Shown piece by piece: positions 33,318 through 42,900 of a DNA stretch of 57,090 nucleotides (positions are counted from its first letter, which is position 1; each line of letters starts with the position of its first letter). Location: contig JAUIJD010000029.1 in NCBI GenBank assembly GCA_030431475.1, positions 1 through 57,090 on the forward strand. Direction: 5' to 3'. The notes below the pieces were generated by a model that saw nothing but the letters and a program-made list of their open reading frames with translations, was not told the DNA's origin and made no database searches. Origin of the DNA: Verrucomicrobiia bacterium. Its GTDB lineage: Bacteria > Verrucomicrobiota > Verrucomicrobiia > Verrucomicrobiales > Akkermansiaceae. The position numbers were made by a program, and so were the translations under genes.

Positions 33318-33715
33318 GGAGGCAGAGCCGCGCGTCGGCGGGGGCGGAAGTAAAGGGAGCGCCCGGAGGAGCTTCAACCCTTATTCGCGGGGAGACAAAA
33401 GACTTTGGAAGCGCTCTCCGGAGCGGGCGGAAAGGGGTCGGGCCCGGAGCGCGGGCGCCGGAACGCGTCGCCCGGAAAAGGAATGCCGCCGGGGAGCACC
33501 CACTCCCCGGCGGCTGGAGAGTTGTCAGGTTCACGTTCCGGGGGGAGGTCGGAACCGACAACTGCTGTTCACCCTTACATGAAAACTGCACAAACGCGCG
33601 GTTTTCAAGGGGGTCAGACCGAGGTCGGCCCGGTCCGTTCAAATCTTTTGAAAAAATCGCCCTGCGAAAGCATCCCGGGCTTGCCCGACCGGGGCGGAAC
33701 GCGTGGTCTGGCGGC
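33318..33715. ncRNA. Divergent intergenic region with two strong hairpins, candidate structured leader
   Basis: 398 nt with no recognised gene. A perfect 12-bp GC hairpin spans 33485-33514 (gccgccggggag/ctccccggcggc, loop caccca). A second stem, 33520-33563, pairs agttgtc and ggttc with gaacc and gacaact around one bulged A. Since both flanking genes point away, these are not end-of-gene terminators; a leader or small RNA is possible. A 47-codon frame starting ATG at 33577 ends in a GTGA overlap with rsmA; I could not decide whether it is translated. Low confidence that this is an RNA gene. Confidence 0.35.
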
Positions 33716-35047
33716 GTGACGGGAAGTGAGATCCGGGAGGCGCTCGAGGTGGCGGGGGTGCGTCCGAACCGCCAGCTCGGCCAGAATTTCCTCTGCGACC
33801 CGCAGGTGGCGCGCTGGATCACCGATCAGCTCGACCCGCAGCCGGAAGACACGGTGGTGGAGGTCGGCCCGGGGACGGGGGCGCTGACCTCGCAGTTGCT
33901 CGGGCGCGTGAAGCGGCTGGTGCTGGTCGAGTTCGACTCGCGGCTGGCGGCCTGGCTGAGCGAACGGTTCGCCGAGCGCGACGATGTCGAGGTGCACCAT
34001 GCCGATGGCGCCCGCTTCGATCCGCGGGGGCTCTGGAAGCATCGGCCGGTGAAGTTCCTCGGCAACCTGCCATACTCGGCGGGCGGGGCGATCCTGCGCA
34101 ATTTCCTGTCGCGGCCGCATCCCTTCTCGCGGGCGGTCATCATGCTCCAGAAGGAGGTGATAGACCGCATGTGCGCCGTGCCGCGCACCAAGGATTACGG
34201 GGTCCTGACGCTGCGGGTGTGCAGCGAGTGGCAGGTCGAGCCGCTGAAGATCGTGCCACCCGAGGCCTTTCATCCGCGGCCGAGGATCGACTCCACCGTG
34301 GCGCTCCTGACGCCCCTGGTCGACCGCTTGCCGGTCTTCGACGCGCGGCGGTTCGATGAACTCATCCGTCGGGGTTTCTCCCAGAGGCGCAAGCAGTTGC
34401 GCAAGCAGATGCCGGACGATCCGGCGTGGGACGAGGTGGCGGAAGCGCTCGGCATCGCCCCGACGGCGAGGGCCGAGGAGCTGAGTCTCGACGACTGGGT
34501 CGCGGTGACCCGGGCCTACGATCCGCATCCGCTCAAGGAGGTTCCGCAGCGGGACGGGGAGCGGTTCGACGTCGTCGATGAGGACGACCAGGTGGTGGGA
34601 CAGGCGAGTCGTGCCGAGGTGCACGCGAAGGGCCTGCTTCATCGGGCGGTGCACATTTTCGTGGTCAACGGCCGGGGCGAGCTCCTGCTGCAGCAACGTT
34701 CGCGGTTGAAGGATGTTCACCCGGGTGTCTGGGACTCGAGCGTGGCGGGTCACCTCGACGCCGGCGAGGACTACGAGGCGGCGGCGCGTCGCGAGATGGT
34801 CGAGGAGATGGGGATCGAGGAAGCCGTGCCCGAGGAAGTCGGCCGGATCACGGCCTGCGAGGCGACCGGCTGGGAACATGTCCGGCTCTATCTGGTGCGC
34901 TGGGAAGGTCGTCCGAGCTTTCCCTGTGCCGAGGTCGAGGCGGTCCTCTGGCTGGGTTCGGAGGAGATCGACGCCTGGATCGCGGCCCGCCCGGAGGACT
35001 TTGCGAGCGGCTTCCTCGAGTGCTGGCGGGTGGCTCGCGGACGGTGA
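33716..35047 (+). CDS. rsmA: 16S rRNA dimethyltransferase (RsmA/KsgA) fused to a Nudix hydrolase
   Basis: 443 aa from a GTG start. Residues 1-265 are RsmA/KsgA, which dimethylates two adenines near the 3' end of 16S rRNA: QLGQNFLCDPQVA, VEVGPGTGALT (SAM loop), VLVEFDSRLA, NLPYSAGG (catalytic motif IV) and FHPRPRIDS. Residues ~275-443 are a Nudix domain with a perfect box, GHLDAGEDYEAAARREMVEE followed by MGI (G-5x-E-7x-REUxEExGU). The start of that domain (FDVVDEDDQVVGQASRAEVH) resembles IPP isomerase/YfcD-type Nudix proteins. A link between ribosome methylation and nucleotide clean-up is inference. The frame has no break between the halves, so it is a true fusion. Confidence 0.93.
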   Translation: MTGSEIREALEVAGVRPNRQLGQNFLCDPQVARWITDQLDPQPEDTVVEVGPGTGALTSQLLGRVKRLVLVEFDSRLAAWLSERFAERDDVEVHHADGARFDPRGLWKHRPVKFLGNLPYSAGGAILRNFLSRPHPFSRAVIMLQKEVIDRMCAVPRTKDYGVLTLRVCSEWQVEPLKIVPPEAFHPRPRIDSTVALLTPLVDRLPVFDARRFDELIRRGFSQRRKQLRKQMPDDPAWDEVAEALGIAPTARAEELSLDDWVAVTRAYDPHPLKEVPQRDGERFDVVDEDDQVVGQASRAEVHAKGLLHRAVHIFVVNGRGELLLQQRSRLKDVHPGVWDSSVAGHLDAGEDYEAAARREMVEEMGIEEAVPEEVGRITACEATGWEHVRLYLVRWEGRPSFPCAEVEAVLWLGSEEIDAWIAARPEDFASGFLECWRVARGR

Positions 35048-35156
35048 ACACTTGAAGTTCAGTGTCTCCTGATACTTTTTAAATATTTCTTGTTTGAGAA
35101 TCTTGATTAGGTAGGCTGGAGGTCGCTTCCCCAAAGCACCTGTTCCACAACCAGCC

Positions 35157-35600
35157 ATGAAAAACGCCACCCGGGACGGGGCAGTCGTCGCATCGACGTC
35201 AGCCCGGTCGCCACGCTTTCGGGGATTGCCGGGGCTCACTTTAATCGAGCTCTCCATCGTGATTCTCGCCCTGTTGTTGTTTGCCACGCTCCTGCTGACG
35301 GGAGCCCGCGCGTGGAAACGCGGTAGTGACCGGGCCATCTGCATCGCCAATCTCGCCGGCGTGCAGAAAGCGGTCCGGGGCTACGCCAACATGTCCGGAC
35401 TCAATCCCGGCGAGACCGTGCCGGGCCTGGAGGCCAAGGTGGTCGGACCGGACCGGTTCTTCGAGTCCCTGCCGGCCTGTCCGGCCGAGGGGATCTACAC
35501 GCTGGGAGGGGACGACATCCCGCCGCTGGGCTCGCTCTACATGTCCTGCTCGCTGGAGGGCTCGCTCGGTCATCTGCCCGAGCAGGTCGCCGACTGGTAG
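35157..35600 (+). CDS. Type II secretion/type IV pilin-like pseudopilin
   Basis: 147 aa. A long basic leader is followed by the prepilin cleavage region G|LTLIELSIVILALLLF (about residues 26-42): Gly at -1, Leu at +1 in place of the usual Phe, Glu at +5. The C-terminal part is a small soluble head with a few cysteines (ACPAEG, MSCSLEG). Pseudopilins form the piston of type II secretion or competence-type pili. None of the other pilus genes is near, and the next genes belong to a TonB system. The leader region (35048-35156) is AT-rich with a weak promoter-like pair, ttgttt (35090) and taggct (35112), 16 nt apart. Confidence 0.8.
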   Translation: MKNATRDGAVVASTSARSPRFRGLPGLTLIELSIVILALLLFATLLLTGARAWKRGSDRAICIANLAGVQKAVRGYANMSGLNPGETVPGLEAKVVGPDRFFESLPACPAEGIYTLGGDDIPPLGSLYMSCSLEGSLGHLPEQVADW

Positions 35601-35659
35601 CGGAGCGGGGCACATTTCGTGGATTGCAGGACTGCGGGACACGGTGGATGCTCCCGGCG

Positions 35660-36823
35660 ATGTCCGCCGTGTTGACCGCCGACCGCACGAGCGACGCCCG
35701 CCTCTGGCTGGTGGCGTTGCTGGCGTCGCTCGGCATCAACGTGCTGGTGATCCTGGTGCTGGCCGTATTGGCGGTCCGGTCGATCATTTTTGCATCGCCC
35801 GTGGAGGAAGCTTCCGCCTCCGCGCCCAAGGAGCGGGTGATGACGATTCAGCCGGTGACGAGGGCCGAGCCTCCGGCGCCGGCCAAGGAGCGGGAGCGCA
35901 TGGGGTTTGCGAGAACCTCCGAGGACCAACCCGCCGGCATTCCGGAGCAGCCGAAGTTCACCGGTGAGCGCGATACGCTGGGGACGAGCGAAGCGACGCC
36001 CGACCCCGACGCTCCCGACCTTCCCAGCCAGGATGGCATCGAGCCGCGGGTGGAGGGGGAGATGGAAACGACCGAGAGCGATTATCAGGACGGAGTGCTC
36101 GAGCATACGAATCCGGCCGGCATGCCGGCCGAACCGGTCGAGTCGGCCGTGGCCACCGAGGCGACCGAACCGGTGGAGCCGACCGAGACCGCCGAAGCCG
36201 AGCCGACCGAGGCCATGTCGCCGCCGCCGCTGGATGCGGCCGAGGAAGGCGAGCCCGGCGGTGAGCGGGAGCGGCTCGCCGAGGGTCCGCTTCCGGTGGA
36301 TCTGCCGGTCCCGCCGGAGAGGTCCGAGGAGGAGCCGAAGCGTGTTCCCGAGAGCGAGTTGCCCGAGGGAGAGGAGGAGGAGATGGTCGAGGAAAGCCCG
36401 AAGGAGCAGCCGGCCGAGGCGCGCACCGAGGCCGGCGCCGAGCCGGGCTTCCGGGGCTACCAGCGGAAGACGAGCCTGCGGGGGTCGATTTCCCGGCGGG
36501 GGCGCTCGGCGCTCGACGTGAAGGCCGGCCCGCTCGGGAAGTATCACACCGCCCTCAGCCGTGCGATCGAGCGGGAGTGGCAGCGGCAGGTGGTCCGCAA
36601 CCGGGATTTCATCACGCCGGGCGTGCTGCGCATCCGGGTCGTGCTCGATGAGAACGGGAAGGTGCGCTCGGTGGGAACGGTCGAGGAGGTCGGGGTCGGG
36701 ACGATCCAGAAGGGCTTCACCCACGCCGCGATCCGCGAGGCCGACCTGCCGGTGATGCCCGCCGAGGTGAAACGCGAACTCGACGGCGAACCCCTGGAAC
36801 TGCTTTACAACTTCATCTTCTGA
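35660..36823 (+). CDS. TonB-like energy-transducing protein
   Basis: 387 aa from the ATG at 35660. A membrane helix near residues 17-40 (LWLVALLASLGINVLVILVL) is followed by a long Glu/Pro-rich spacer (to ~260), which bridges the periplasm, then a C-terminal TonB-like domain (~290-387: YHTALSRAIEREWQRQV, GVLRIRVVLDENGKVRSVG). The domain ends ELLYNFIF. It couples the proton motive force, through ExbB/ExbD, to outer-membrane receptors; no receptor gene is in the window. The spacer lacks a clear Lys-Pro section. 27 nt before exbB, so one operon. Confidence 0.85.
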   Translation: MSAVLTADRTSDARLWLVALLASLGINVLVILVLAVLAVRSIIFASPVEEASASAPKERVMTIQPVTRAEPPAPAKERERMGFARTSEDQPAGIPEQPKFTGERDTLGTSEATPDPDAPDLPSQDGIEPRVEGEMETTESDYQDGVLEHTNPAGMPAEPVESAVATEATEPVEPTETAEAEPTEAMSPPPLDAAEEGEPGGERERLAEGPLPVDLPVPPERSEEEPKRVPESELPEGEEEEMVEESPKEQPAEARTEAGAEPGFRGYQRKTSLRGSISRRGRSALDVKAGPLGKYHTALSRAIEREWQRQVVRNRDFITPGVLRIRVVLDENGKVRSVGTVEEVGVGTIQKGFTHAAIREADLPVMPAEVKRELDGEPLELLYNFIF

Positions 36824-36850
36824 GGCCGAGCTTCGCGCCGAACCTTCCCC

Positions 36851-37549
36851 ATGACCTCCCCATTGTTCCCGCTGCTCGCCGATTCCTCGCCGGGGCTGAT
36901 CGAGCAGATCGGCCTCTTCTTCCGCGAGGGCGGCGTGTTCATGATCCTGCTCGGCGTGACCTCGGTGGTCGCGGTCGCGGCGATCCTGTTCAAGTTCCTC
37001 ACGCTGTCGCGACAGCGGATCGTCCCGGACGAGCTCGTCCACGATGTCGAAGGCTTCGAGTCGCGGATTCGCGACGGGCGCGTCGGGCCCATCCTCGAGA
37101 GCTTCGAAAAGGGAGAGAGCGCGCTGGCCAGGCTGTGCGCCGCCGCGGTCCGCCAGCGCGGCAAGCCGCAGTCGGAGATCGCCGACGCGGTTCAGTCGAT
37201 GGCCCGCGCCGAGATCGTCCGGCTCCACAGCGGGATGACCGCGATCGACGTGGTGATCAGTGTCGCGCCGCTGCTCGGGCTGCTCGGCACGGCCTCGGGG
37301 CTGGTGGTGGTGTTTTCCGGTCTGGAGTCGGATGCCGACTGGCTGATGATCACCGCCGGGATCGGGCGGGCGCTGAAGACGACGATCGTCGGCATGGCGA
37401 TCGCGGTGCCGGCGATCATTGCGCAGGGGTTCTTCCAGCGGAAGATCGACACCTATGCGGCGCGCCTCGAGGTGCTGCTGACCTCGCTCGCCCACGTCTG
37501 CGAACGCTCGCCGCGACTCGGTGAGGTGCAACCCGGCCGCGCCGACTGA
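36851..37549 (+). CDS. exbB: ExbB/TolQ/MotA family proton channel protein
   Basis: 232 aa, three membrane helices: GGVFMILLGVTSVVAVAAIL (about residues 27-46), AIDVVISVAPLLGLLGTASGLVVVF (130-156) broken by its polar positions, and TIVGMAIAVPAIIAQGFF (180-198). The central motif APLLGLLGTASG is diagnostic for the family. ExbB with ExbD converts the proton gradient into TonB motion. Its stop TGA shares the A with the ATG of exbD (TGATG), which implies translational coupling. The preceding gene is the TonB-like protein, so the three form a complete energiser unit. TolQ is an alternative name, but no TolA/B/Pal genes are near. Confidence 0.93.
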   Translation: MTSPLFPLLADSSPGLIEQIGLFFREGGVFMILLGVTSVVAVAAILFKFLTLSRQRIVPDELVHDVEGFESRIRDGRVGPILESFEKGESALARLCAAAVRQRGKPQSEIADAVQSMARAEIVRLHSGMTAIDVVISVAPLLGLLGTASGLVVVFSGLESDADWLMITAGIGRALKTTIVGMAIAVPAIIAQGFFQRKIDTYAARLEVLLTSLAHVCERSPRLGEVQPGRAD

Positions 37550-37986
37550 TGCGCTTCGAACGCCCCGCCTCCCGTCCCCGACAGGTGCCGATCGTCTCGC
37601 TGATCGACATCCTCTTCATCGTGCTGATCTTCTTCATCGTCTCCTCCGAGTTCAAAAAGAAGCGGGACGTGCTGAAGATCGAGCTGCCGACGGTGAGGGA
37701 GGTCGAGTCGCAGACCATCGCCGACGCCCGCTCGGTGCTGGCGATCGACTCCGACGGCGCGCTCCGGCTCGATGACCTCACCGTGCCCAACCTCAGCCTG
37801 CTCGAGGCCTACCTGAACGCCTACGTGAAGGAGAACCCGGGGCGGAAGCTCGAGCTCGAGGCGGACAAGGACGTGTCCCTCGAAACGCTGGTGTCGATCT
37901 GGGATGCGTTGACCGCCGCCGGAATCGAAGTTACCGACGTGCCCGCCCGCATCGCCCTGCCCGCTGAAACTTCCGAAGGTCCATGA
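37549..37986 (+). CDS. exbD: ExbD/TolR family biopolymer transport protein
   Basis: 145 aa, one membrane helix near the N-terminus (SLIDILFIVLIFFIVSSEF, about residues 17-35) with the conserved Asp in LIDILF, the proton-carrying residue of the family. The periplasmic part has the expected strand-helix pattern (RKLELEADKDVSLETLVSIWDA, broken at DKD). It works with ExbB and the TonB-like protein encoded just upstream. Its stop codon overlaps the ATG of the deformylase gene (ATGA). Confidence 0.92.
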   Translation: MRFERPASRPRQVPIVSLIDILFIVLIFFIVSSEFKKKRDVLKIELPTVREVESQTIADARSVLAIDSDGALRLDDLTVPNLSLLEAYLNAYVKENPGRKLELEADKDVSLETLVSIWDALTAAGIEVTDVPARIALPAETSEGP

Positions 37987-38531
37987 CGCTCGACATCGTC
38001 CAACTTGGTCATCCCGTGCTGCGCGAACGCTGCCGTCCGGTGGAGACGGTCGACGCCGATCTGCGCAAGCTGGTCGATGACATGATCGAGACCATGTATG
38101 CCGCGCAGGGGGTCGGTCTTGCCGCGCCCCAGGTCGGCGTGCCCCTGAGATTGGCAGTCGTGGATGTCGCCCACGACCCGGAGTGCATCAGCTTTCTCAA
38201 GGTCAACGGCGAGGAAGCCGATCTGGCCGACCACATGCCGCTGGTGTTCCTCAATCCCGAGCTCGAGTTCGGGGAACGGAAGGAAAGCGACACCGAAGGC
38301 TGCCTGAGCATCCACGACGTCCGCGCCGAGGTGAAACGTCCGGCTTCGATCCGGGCGAAGCTGCCGCAGCTCGATGGCAGCGTGCTCGAACTCGAGACCG
38401 ATGGTCTGCTCGCGCGGGCGATCCAGCACGAGACCGATCACCTCAACGGCGTGCTGTTCATCGATCGCATCTCGCCGGCGGCCAAGGTCCGCCTCAAACG
38501 CAAGCTCAAGCGACTGGCCGCGGGAGGTTGA
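37983..38531 (+). CDS. def: Peptide deformylase
   Basis: 182 aa; removes the formyl group from the N-terminal Met of nascent proteins. All three active-site motifs are seen: GVGLAAPQVG (about residues 43-52), EGCLSIHDV (about 107-115, metal Cys) and QHETDHLNGVLFIDR (about 151-165, the HExxH-like HETDH pair of His). Typical length and start (MTLDIVQLGHPVLRERC). It overlaps exbD by 4 nt, so it belongs to the TonB operon in transcription although not in function. The 92-nt gap to the next gene may hold a separate promoter. Confidence 0.96.
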   Translation: MTLDIVQLGHPVLRERCRPVETVDADLRKLVDDMIETMYAAQGVGLAAPQVGVPLRLAVVDVAHDPECISFLKVNGEEADLADHMPLVFLNPELEFGERKESDTEGCLSIHDVRAEVKRPASIRAKLPQLDGSVLELETDGLLARAIQHETDHLNGVLFIDRISPAAKVRLKRKLKRLAAGG

Positions 38532-38623
38532 CACGTGGGTTCGATGAAATTCTCGACCTCCTAAGCATTTTTGGTTAAAGCTCCGTCTGCCGTGGACGGC
38601 GTTCCCACTCGACCCCAGGTAGC

Positions 38624-39439
38624 ATGAGCAAAGACAAAGGTATCTTCGAACCGCAGGAAGGTTTCACTGCCCCGCCCAAGAGTCCGTTTGCCGTCGACGA
38701 CGGCGAGGACAGCCCGTTCGCCTCCCCGGCACCCGAGAGCAAGTCACCGTTTTCGGAGGTGGGCGACGAGAAGCCGACCCGCCTCAAGCCGGAGGAAGGG
38801 TCGCAGCCTTTCGCATCGGGTGGTGACAAGTCGCCGTTCGGTTACGAGCCTCCCGCGGCGTCGGAGCCGGCGCCTGCTTCGGCATCCCCTTTCAGCGAGG
38901 CCTCGAAGCAGGAGGAAAAGCCGGCCGAACCCAAGGCCGAGTCTTCTTCTCCCTTTGCCGACGCGACCGAGTCGAAGCCGGCGTCGTCGCCCTTCGGCAT
39001 GGCCCCGACTCCCGAGCCGAAGCCGGCCGAGCCGACGCCGACGCCCGCGGCCACGCCGGAGCCCGCGCCGGCCACGGCCGCGCCGACGTCCTCCGGCGAT
39101 TCGGATTCCAGCAGCATCAAGCAACTCGAGCTGCGGGCCATCTTCGGTGTCGACCGTGAACTCACCGCGTCGGAGATCCTGCAGCGTGCCGGATCGCTCC
39201 CGGGAATCCGTCATCTCGCCCGCGTCGCCGCCTCGGAGGCGGGTGCCGTCGATGCGATCAAGCGTCTCATCGGAGGTCTCGGTTTCGGCGGAGGTCAGGT
39301 GAAGCTCTACTGCGGCAGCGCGCCCATTGAATTCGTTCGCGAAGGATCGGTGCTGCTCGCGGTGCAGACCGACGGCGGTTTCGCGCCCGGCGTGAGGGAG
39401 ACTCTGATGATCGTCGCCCGAGAGCTCGGGAAGATGTGA
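38624..39439 (+). CDS. SPF-motif protein with roadblock-like C-terminal domain
   Basis: 271 aa, no signal peptide. Residues 1-165 are disordered (Pro, Ser, Glu, Ala) and carry seven SPF tripeptides plus one QPF: SPF at about 20, 30, 41, 70, 88, 109 and 122, QPF at 61. Residues ~165-271 form a folded domain with helix-strand pattern: ELTASEILQRAGSLPGIRHLA, broken here after 21; AGAVDAIKRLIGGLG; APIEFVREGSVLLAVQTDGG; and an end helix RETLMIVARELGKM. This resembles the roadblock/LC7 (MglB-like) fold, but the match rests on pattern only. The next gene, 16 nt on, encodes an MglA-like protein, which supports the idea. First gene of the 38624-46523 cluster. Confidence 0.7.
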   Translation: MSKDKGIFEPQEGFTAPPKSPFAVDDGEDSPFASPAPESKSPFSEVGDEKPTRLKPEEGSQPFASGGDKSPFGYEPPAASEPAPASASPFSEASKQEEKPAEPKAESSSPFADATESKPASSPFGMAPTPEPKPAEPTPTPAATPEPAPATAAPTSSGDSDSSSIKQLELRAIFGVDRELTASEILQRAGSLPGIRHLARVAASEAGAVDAIKRLIGGLGFGGGQVKLYCGSAPIEFVREGSVLLAVQTDGGFAPGVRETLMIVARELGKM

Positions 39440-39455
39440 TTCAGCCCGTTCGGCG

Positions 39456-39989
39456 ATGAGGAGTTCTCCGGAGTTCCGCGATGCCAAGGTGGTGATCGTC
39501 GGGGCGTCCGAGTCCGGGCGATTCGAACTCCTGCATGCGATCGCCAGCCGTCTCGGAGGCGACGCACCGGAGACCGTCGATGCCGGCCCGTGGCGGGTGC
39601 TGCGGTCCGACGTGCCGGCGCAGGGTCTGCGAATCCACCTCTGCTGCGTGGACGGTGAGTCTCCCTACCGGGGCGTGGAGTCGCTGTTGCTTGAGGATGC
39701 CGATGCCGCGATCCTGATGGTCGACGTGTCGCCGGAGGGCATCGCCGCGAGTCGCCGTTGCTTCGACCGCTGGAAGCCGGATCTCGAAGGGGACCGGCTC
39801 GCCCACGTCGTCCAGTACCACCGGATCGAGCGGGAGCCCCGGTTCGATCCCGCCGTCATGGATGCGTGGCTGGGCCTGAGGGGAGAGGGTGTCCTTCGGG
39901 TGGCGACGCACTCGGAAGCCCCGGACGGACCGGGCGGGTCGTTTGACCGCTTGGTCGCCCGATTGAACGAGGAACGGGCGGAGGCATGA
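39456..39989 (+). CDS. MglA-like small GTPase homologue with degraded nucleotide motifs
   Basis: 177 aa. The order of segments fits a Ras/MglA-type G domain: KVVIVGASESGRFELL at residues 11-26 occupies the P-loop, but the normal GK[ST] is GRF; VDGESPYRG (65-73) stands where DxxGQ..Y is expected; DADAAILMVDVS (81-92) matches the following strand; VVQYHRIE (118-125) stands in for the MglA motif QYNKRD. Loss of the Lys/Ser and of NKxD means GTP binding is doubtful, so a pseudo-GTPase is likely. Start at 39456 is 16 nt after the roadblock-like gene; its stop overlaps the next ATG (ATGA). Confidence 0.65.
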   Translation: MRSSPEFRDAKVVIVGASESGRFELLHAIASRLGGDAPETVDAGPWRVLRSDVPAQGLRIHLCCVDGESPYRGVESLLLEDADAAILMVDVSPEGIAASRRCFDRWKPDLEGDRLAHVVQYHRIEREPRFDPAVMDAWLGLRGEGVLRVATHSEAPDGPGGSFDRLVARLNEERAEA

Positions 39990-42900
39990 GCCGGCCGTGG
40001 CGGATCCGGGTCGATACCGGCGGCACCTTCACGGACGCGTGGGGGATCGGGCCCGACGGCACCGAGCGCCGATGCAAGGTGCTTTCCGACGGTCGTCTCC
40101 GGGTCGAGACCGCCGGGTCCGGTGATGGATGGCTCGAGTTGACCGGGGCCGCCGCCGACCTTCCCGAAGGCCTGTTGGTCGGATGGCGCACGGCCGACGG
40201 GGTGGAAGTGACGGGCCACCAGGGTGGGCGCATCCGGCTCAAGGCGCCGGCCGGGGTGATCGAGCTCGATGGCGGTGAGGAGGCACCGGTGGTGGCGGCG
40301 CGGGTGCTGACCGCGACCCCGGCCTCGGCGGCGCTCCCTCCGATGGATTTCCGGGTGGCGACGACGCGGGGCACCAACGCACTGCTCGAACACAAGGGGG
40401 CGAAGGTGGCGCTGTTCATCAGTTCGGGCTTCGAGGATCTTCCGGTCATCCGGGACCAGCGGCGTCCGTCACTTTTCGATCCGGGAGCTCCCGGCGAGGC
40501 CGGTCTCGCGGACCGGATCTACGGCGTCCATGGTAGAATGTCGGAGGAGGGGGTGGAGCTGGCCGGGCCGGACGAGGCTTCGGTGCGGCGTGATGCCCGG
40601 GATGCCCTGGCGGCGGGCTGCGACGCCGCGGCGGTCGCCTTGCTGCACGCCTGGAGAAACCCGGAGCACGAGAGGTCGGTGGCCGGCTGGCTGCGCGACG
40701 AGGGTTTTGCCGAGGTCACCGTTTCCGCCCGGGTGGCCCCGCTGATCCGGCTGCTGCCCCGGATGGACACGGCGCTGGCCGATGCGTTTCTCGCGCCGGT
40801 CATGCGGCGTTTCATCAAACGCGTCGAAGAGCCCCTCGAGGGCAGGACCGTCTGGCTGATGACCAGTGCGGGTGGCCTGGTTCCATCGCATCGCTATCAA
40901 CCCAAGGACTCCCTGTTGTCCGGGCCGGCTGGCGGCTTGATTGGTGCGGCGGATCTGGCGCGGGCGGCGGGTTACCCGAGGGTCCTCACCTTCGACATGG
41001 GGGGGACGAGCACCGACGTGGCACGCATCGACGGTCCCTTCGGTTACCGCGAGGAGCAACAGGTCGGGCCCGCCCGGGTGCTGGCGCCGGCGCTTGAGAT
41101 TGAAACGGTCGCGGCCGGCGGCGGATCGATTTGTCGATGGCGCAACGGGCGCCTCGAGGTCGGTCCTGAAAGCGCCGGGTCGGTCCCGGGCCCGGCATGC
41201 TACGGACGAGGCGGGCCGCTGACCCTGACCGATGTGAATCTGCTCCTCGGTCTGATGGATCCGGTCGGTGCCGGGATCCCGCTCGACCGCGAGGCCGCCC
41301 GCGTTCGTTTCGAAGAATTGATGGAGGCGATGAGGGCCGGGGGAGAGGAGCCCGGCCCTGAGAGGGACCTGCTCAAGGGCCTGAGGGAGATGGCCGTCGA
41401 GCGGATGGCCGAGGCGATCCGCTCGGTGAGCATCCGCCAGGGGGTTGAGGTGGAGGGGCACGCGCTTTTCGCCTTCGGCGGGGCGGGCCCGCAACATGCC
41501 TGTGCGGTGGCGGACCGGTTGGGGGTTTCCACCGTGCTGGTTCCGGCCGATGCCGGACTGCTGAGTGCTTGGGGGCTGGAGCGGGCGCGGCGCCAGGAAC
41601 AGCGGGTGCGACAGGTGCTCGAGAGCCTGGACGCGGTGCCGGTGGCGGAGGTGTGGGCGGAGCTGGCGGAGGAGGCCGGAGAGGCGCTCGGTGTCGCGCG
41701 CCCGGTGTTTCGCTACATTGCCTCGCTGCGCCTGCGCGGGCAGGAGTCGACCCTCGAGATCGAATCGTCCGAGGGTCGGGGCGATCCGCTCGCGGCGGAT
41801 TTCGCGGCGCGCTATCGGGAGGTTTTCGGCTACGAACCTCCGGGTGGGGTGCCGGTCGAACTCGTGCGGTTGAGGGTGGTGGCCGAGGACACCGTGGACG
41901 AGCGTCCGCGGGAGCGCTTCGAGGAGGTGGCCGGCGTGGGGCCGCGGATCTGGCAGGACCGTTACTCCACCTGTGTGCTGCCGGCGGGGTGGACGGCCTG
42001 GCGGGGGAATGGTGGCACGCTCAGGCTGGAGCGGGTGGAAGCACGGGATGATACCCTGCGTGGCATGTCCGCGGCCGTGCGGTCCGGCCTTTTCCGCAGT
42101 CGATTCGAGGGACTGCTTTCCTCGATGGGGGAGGCGCTCAAGCGCACCGCCTTGTCGACGAACATCCGCGAACGCCTGGATTTCTCGTGCGCACTGCTCG
42201 ACGCCGGGGGGCGGCTCGTCGCGAGCGCCCCCCACGTGCCGGTGCATCTCGGTGCGCTCGGCGTCTGCGTGCGGGAATGCCTCCGCAGGATCGAGATGAA
42301 TCCCGGCGATGTGATCATCACGAACCACCCCGGGTACGGTGGTTCGCACCTGCCGGACGTGACCCTGATCGCACCGGTTCACGATGCGGCGGGGCGGCGG
42401 ATCGGGTTCGTCGCCAATCGGGCCCATCACGCGGAGATCGGAGGAATGGCGCCGGGTTCGATGCCGGCGACCGCCACCTGTCTCGCCGAGGAAGGGGTGG
42501 TGATTTCGCCGATGAAGCTGGTCGATGGCGGCGCGCTGCGGCGCGAGCGGCTGGAACGCTTGCTACGGGAGGCGGCGTACCCGTCGCGGCGTCCTTCCGA
42601 CAACCTCGCCGATGTCGAGGCCCAGTTGGCGGCCTGTCACTTCGGCCGGGAGGCGGTCGAGGGACTGGTGGCCGCCCACGGGGCCGATCCGGTGCGCGAC
42701 GAGATCTCCGCGATCACCGGCCGAAGCGCGGCGCTGATGGCGGGGCGGCTGCAGCGTTCGGATCTTCAGGTCCGGGCGACGACCCGCCTCGATGACGGCA
42801 CGCTGCTCCAGGTGCGCCTCGAGGTGAGTGAAGGGCGAATGAAGGTCGACTTCCGGGGCAGCGGCGAAGTGCATCCGGGAAACCTGAATGCCACGCCCGC

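Noticed and set aside
33614..35350. Minus-strand frame of 578 codons across rsmA and the pseudopilin start
   Set aside because: Composition typical of an antisense shadow; it crosses a gene boundary and has no recognisable domain.
40469..42430. Minus-strand frame of 653 codons within the oxoprolinase gene
   Set aside because: Arg/Pro/His-rich with no motif, entirely antisense to a gene with clear family motifs.
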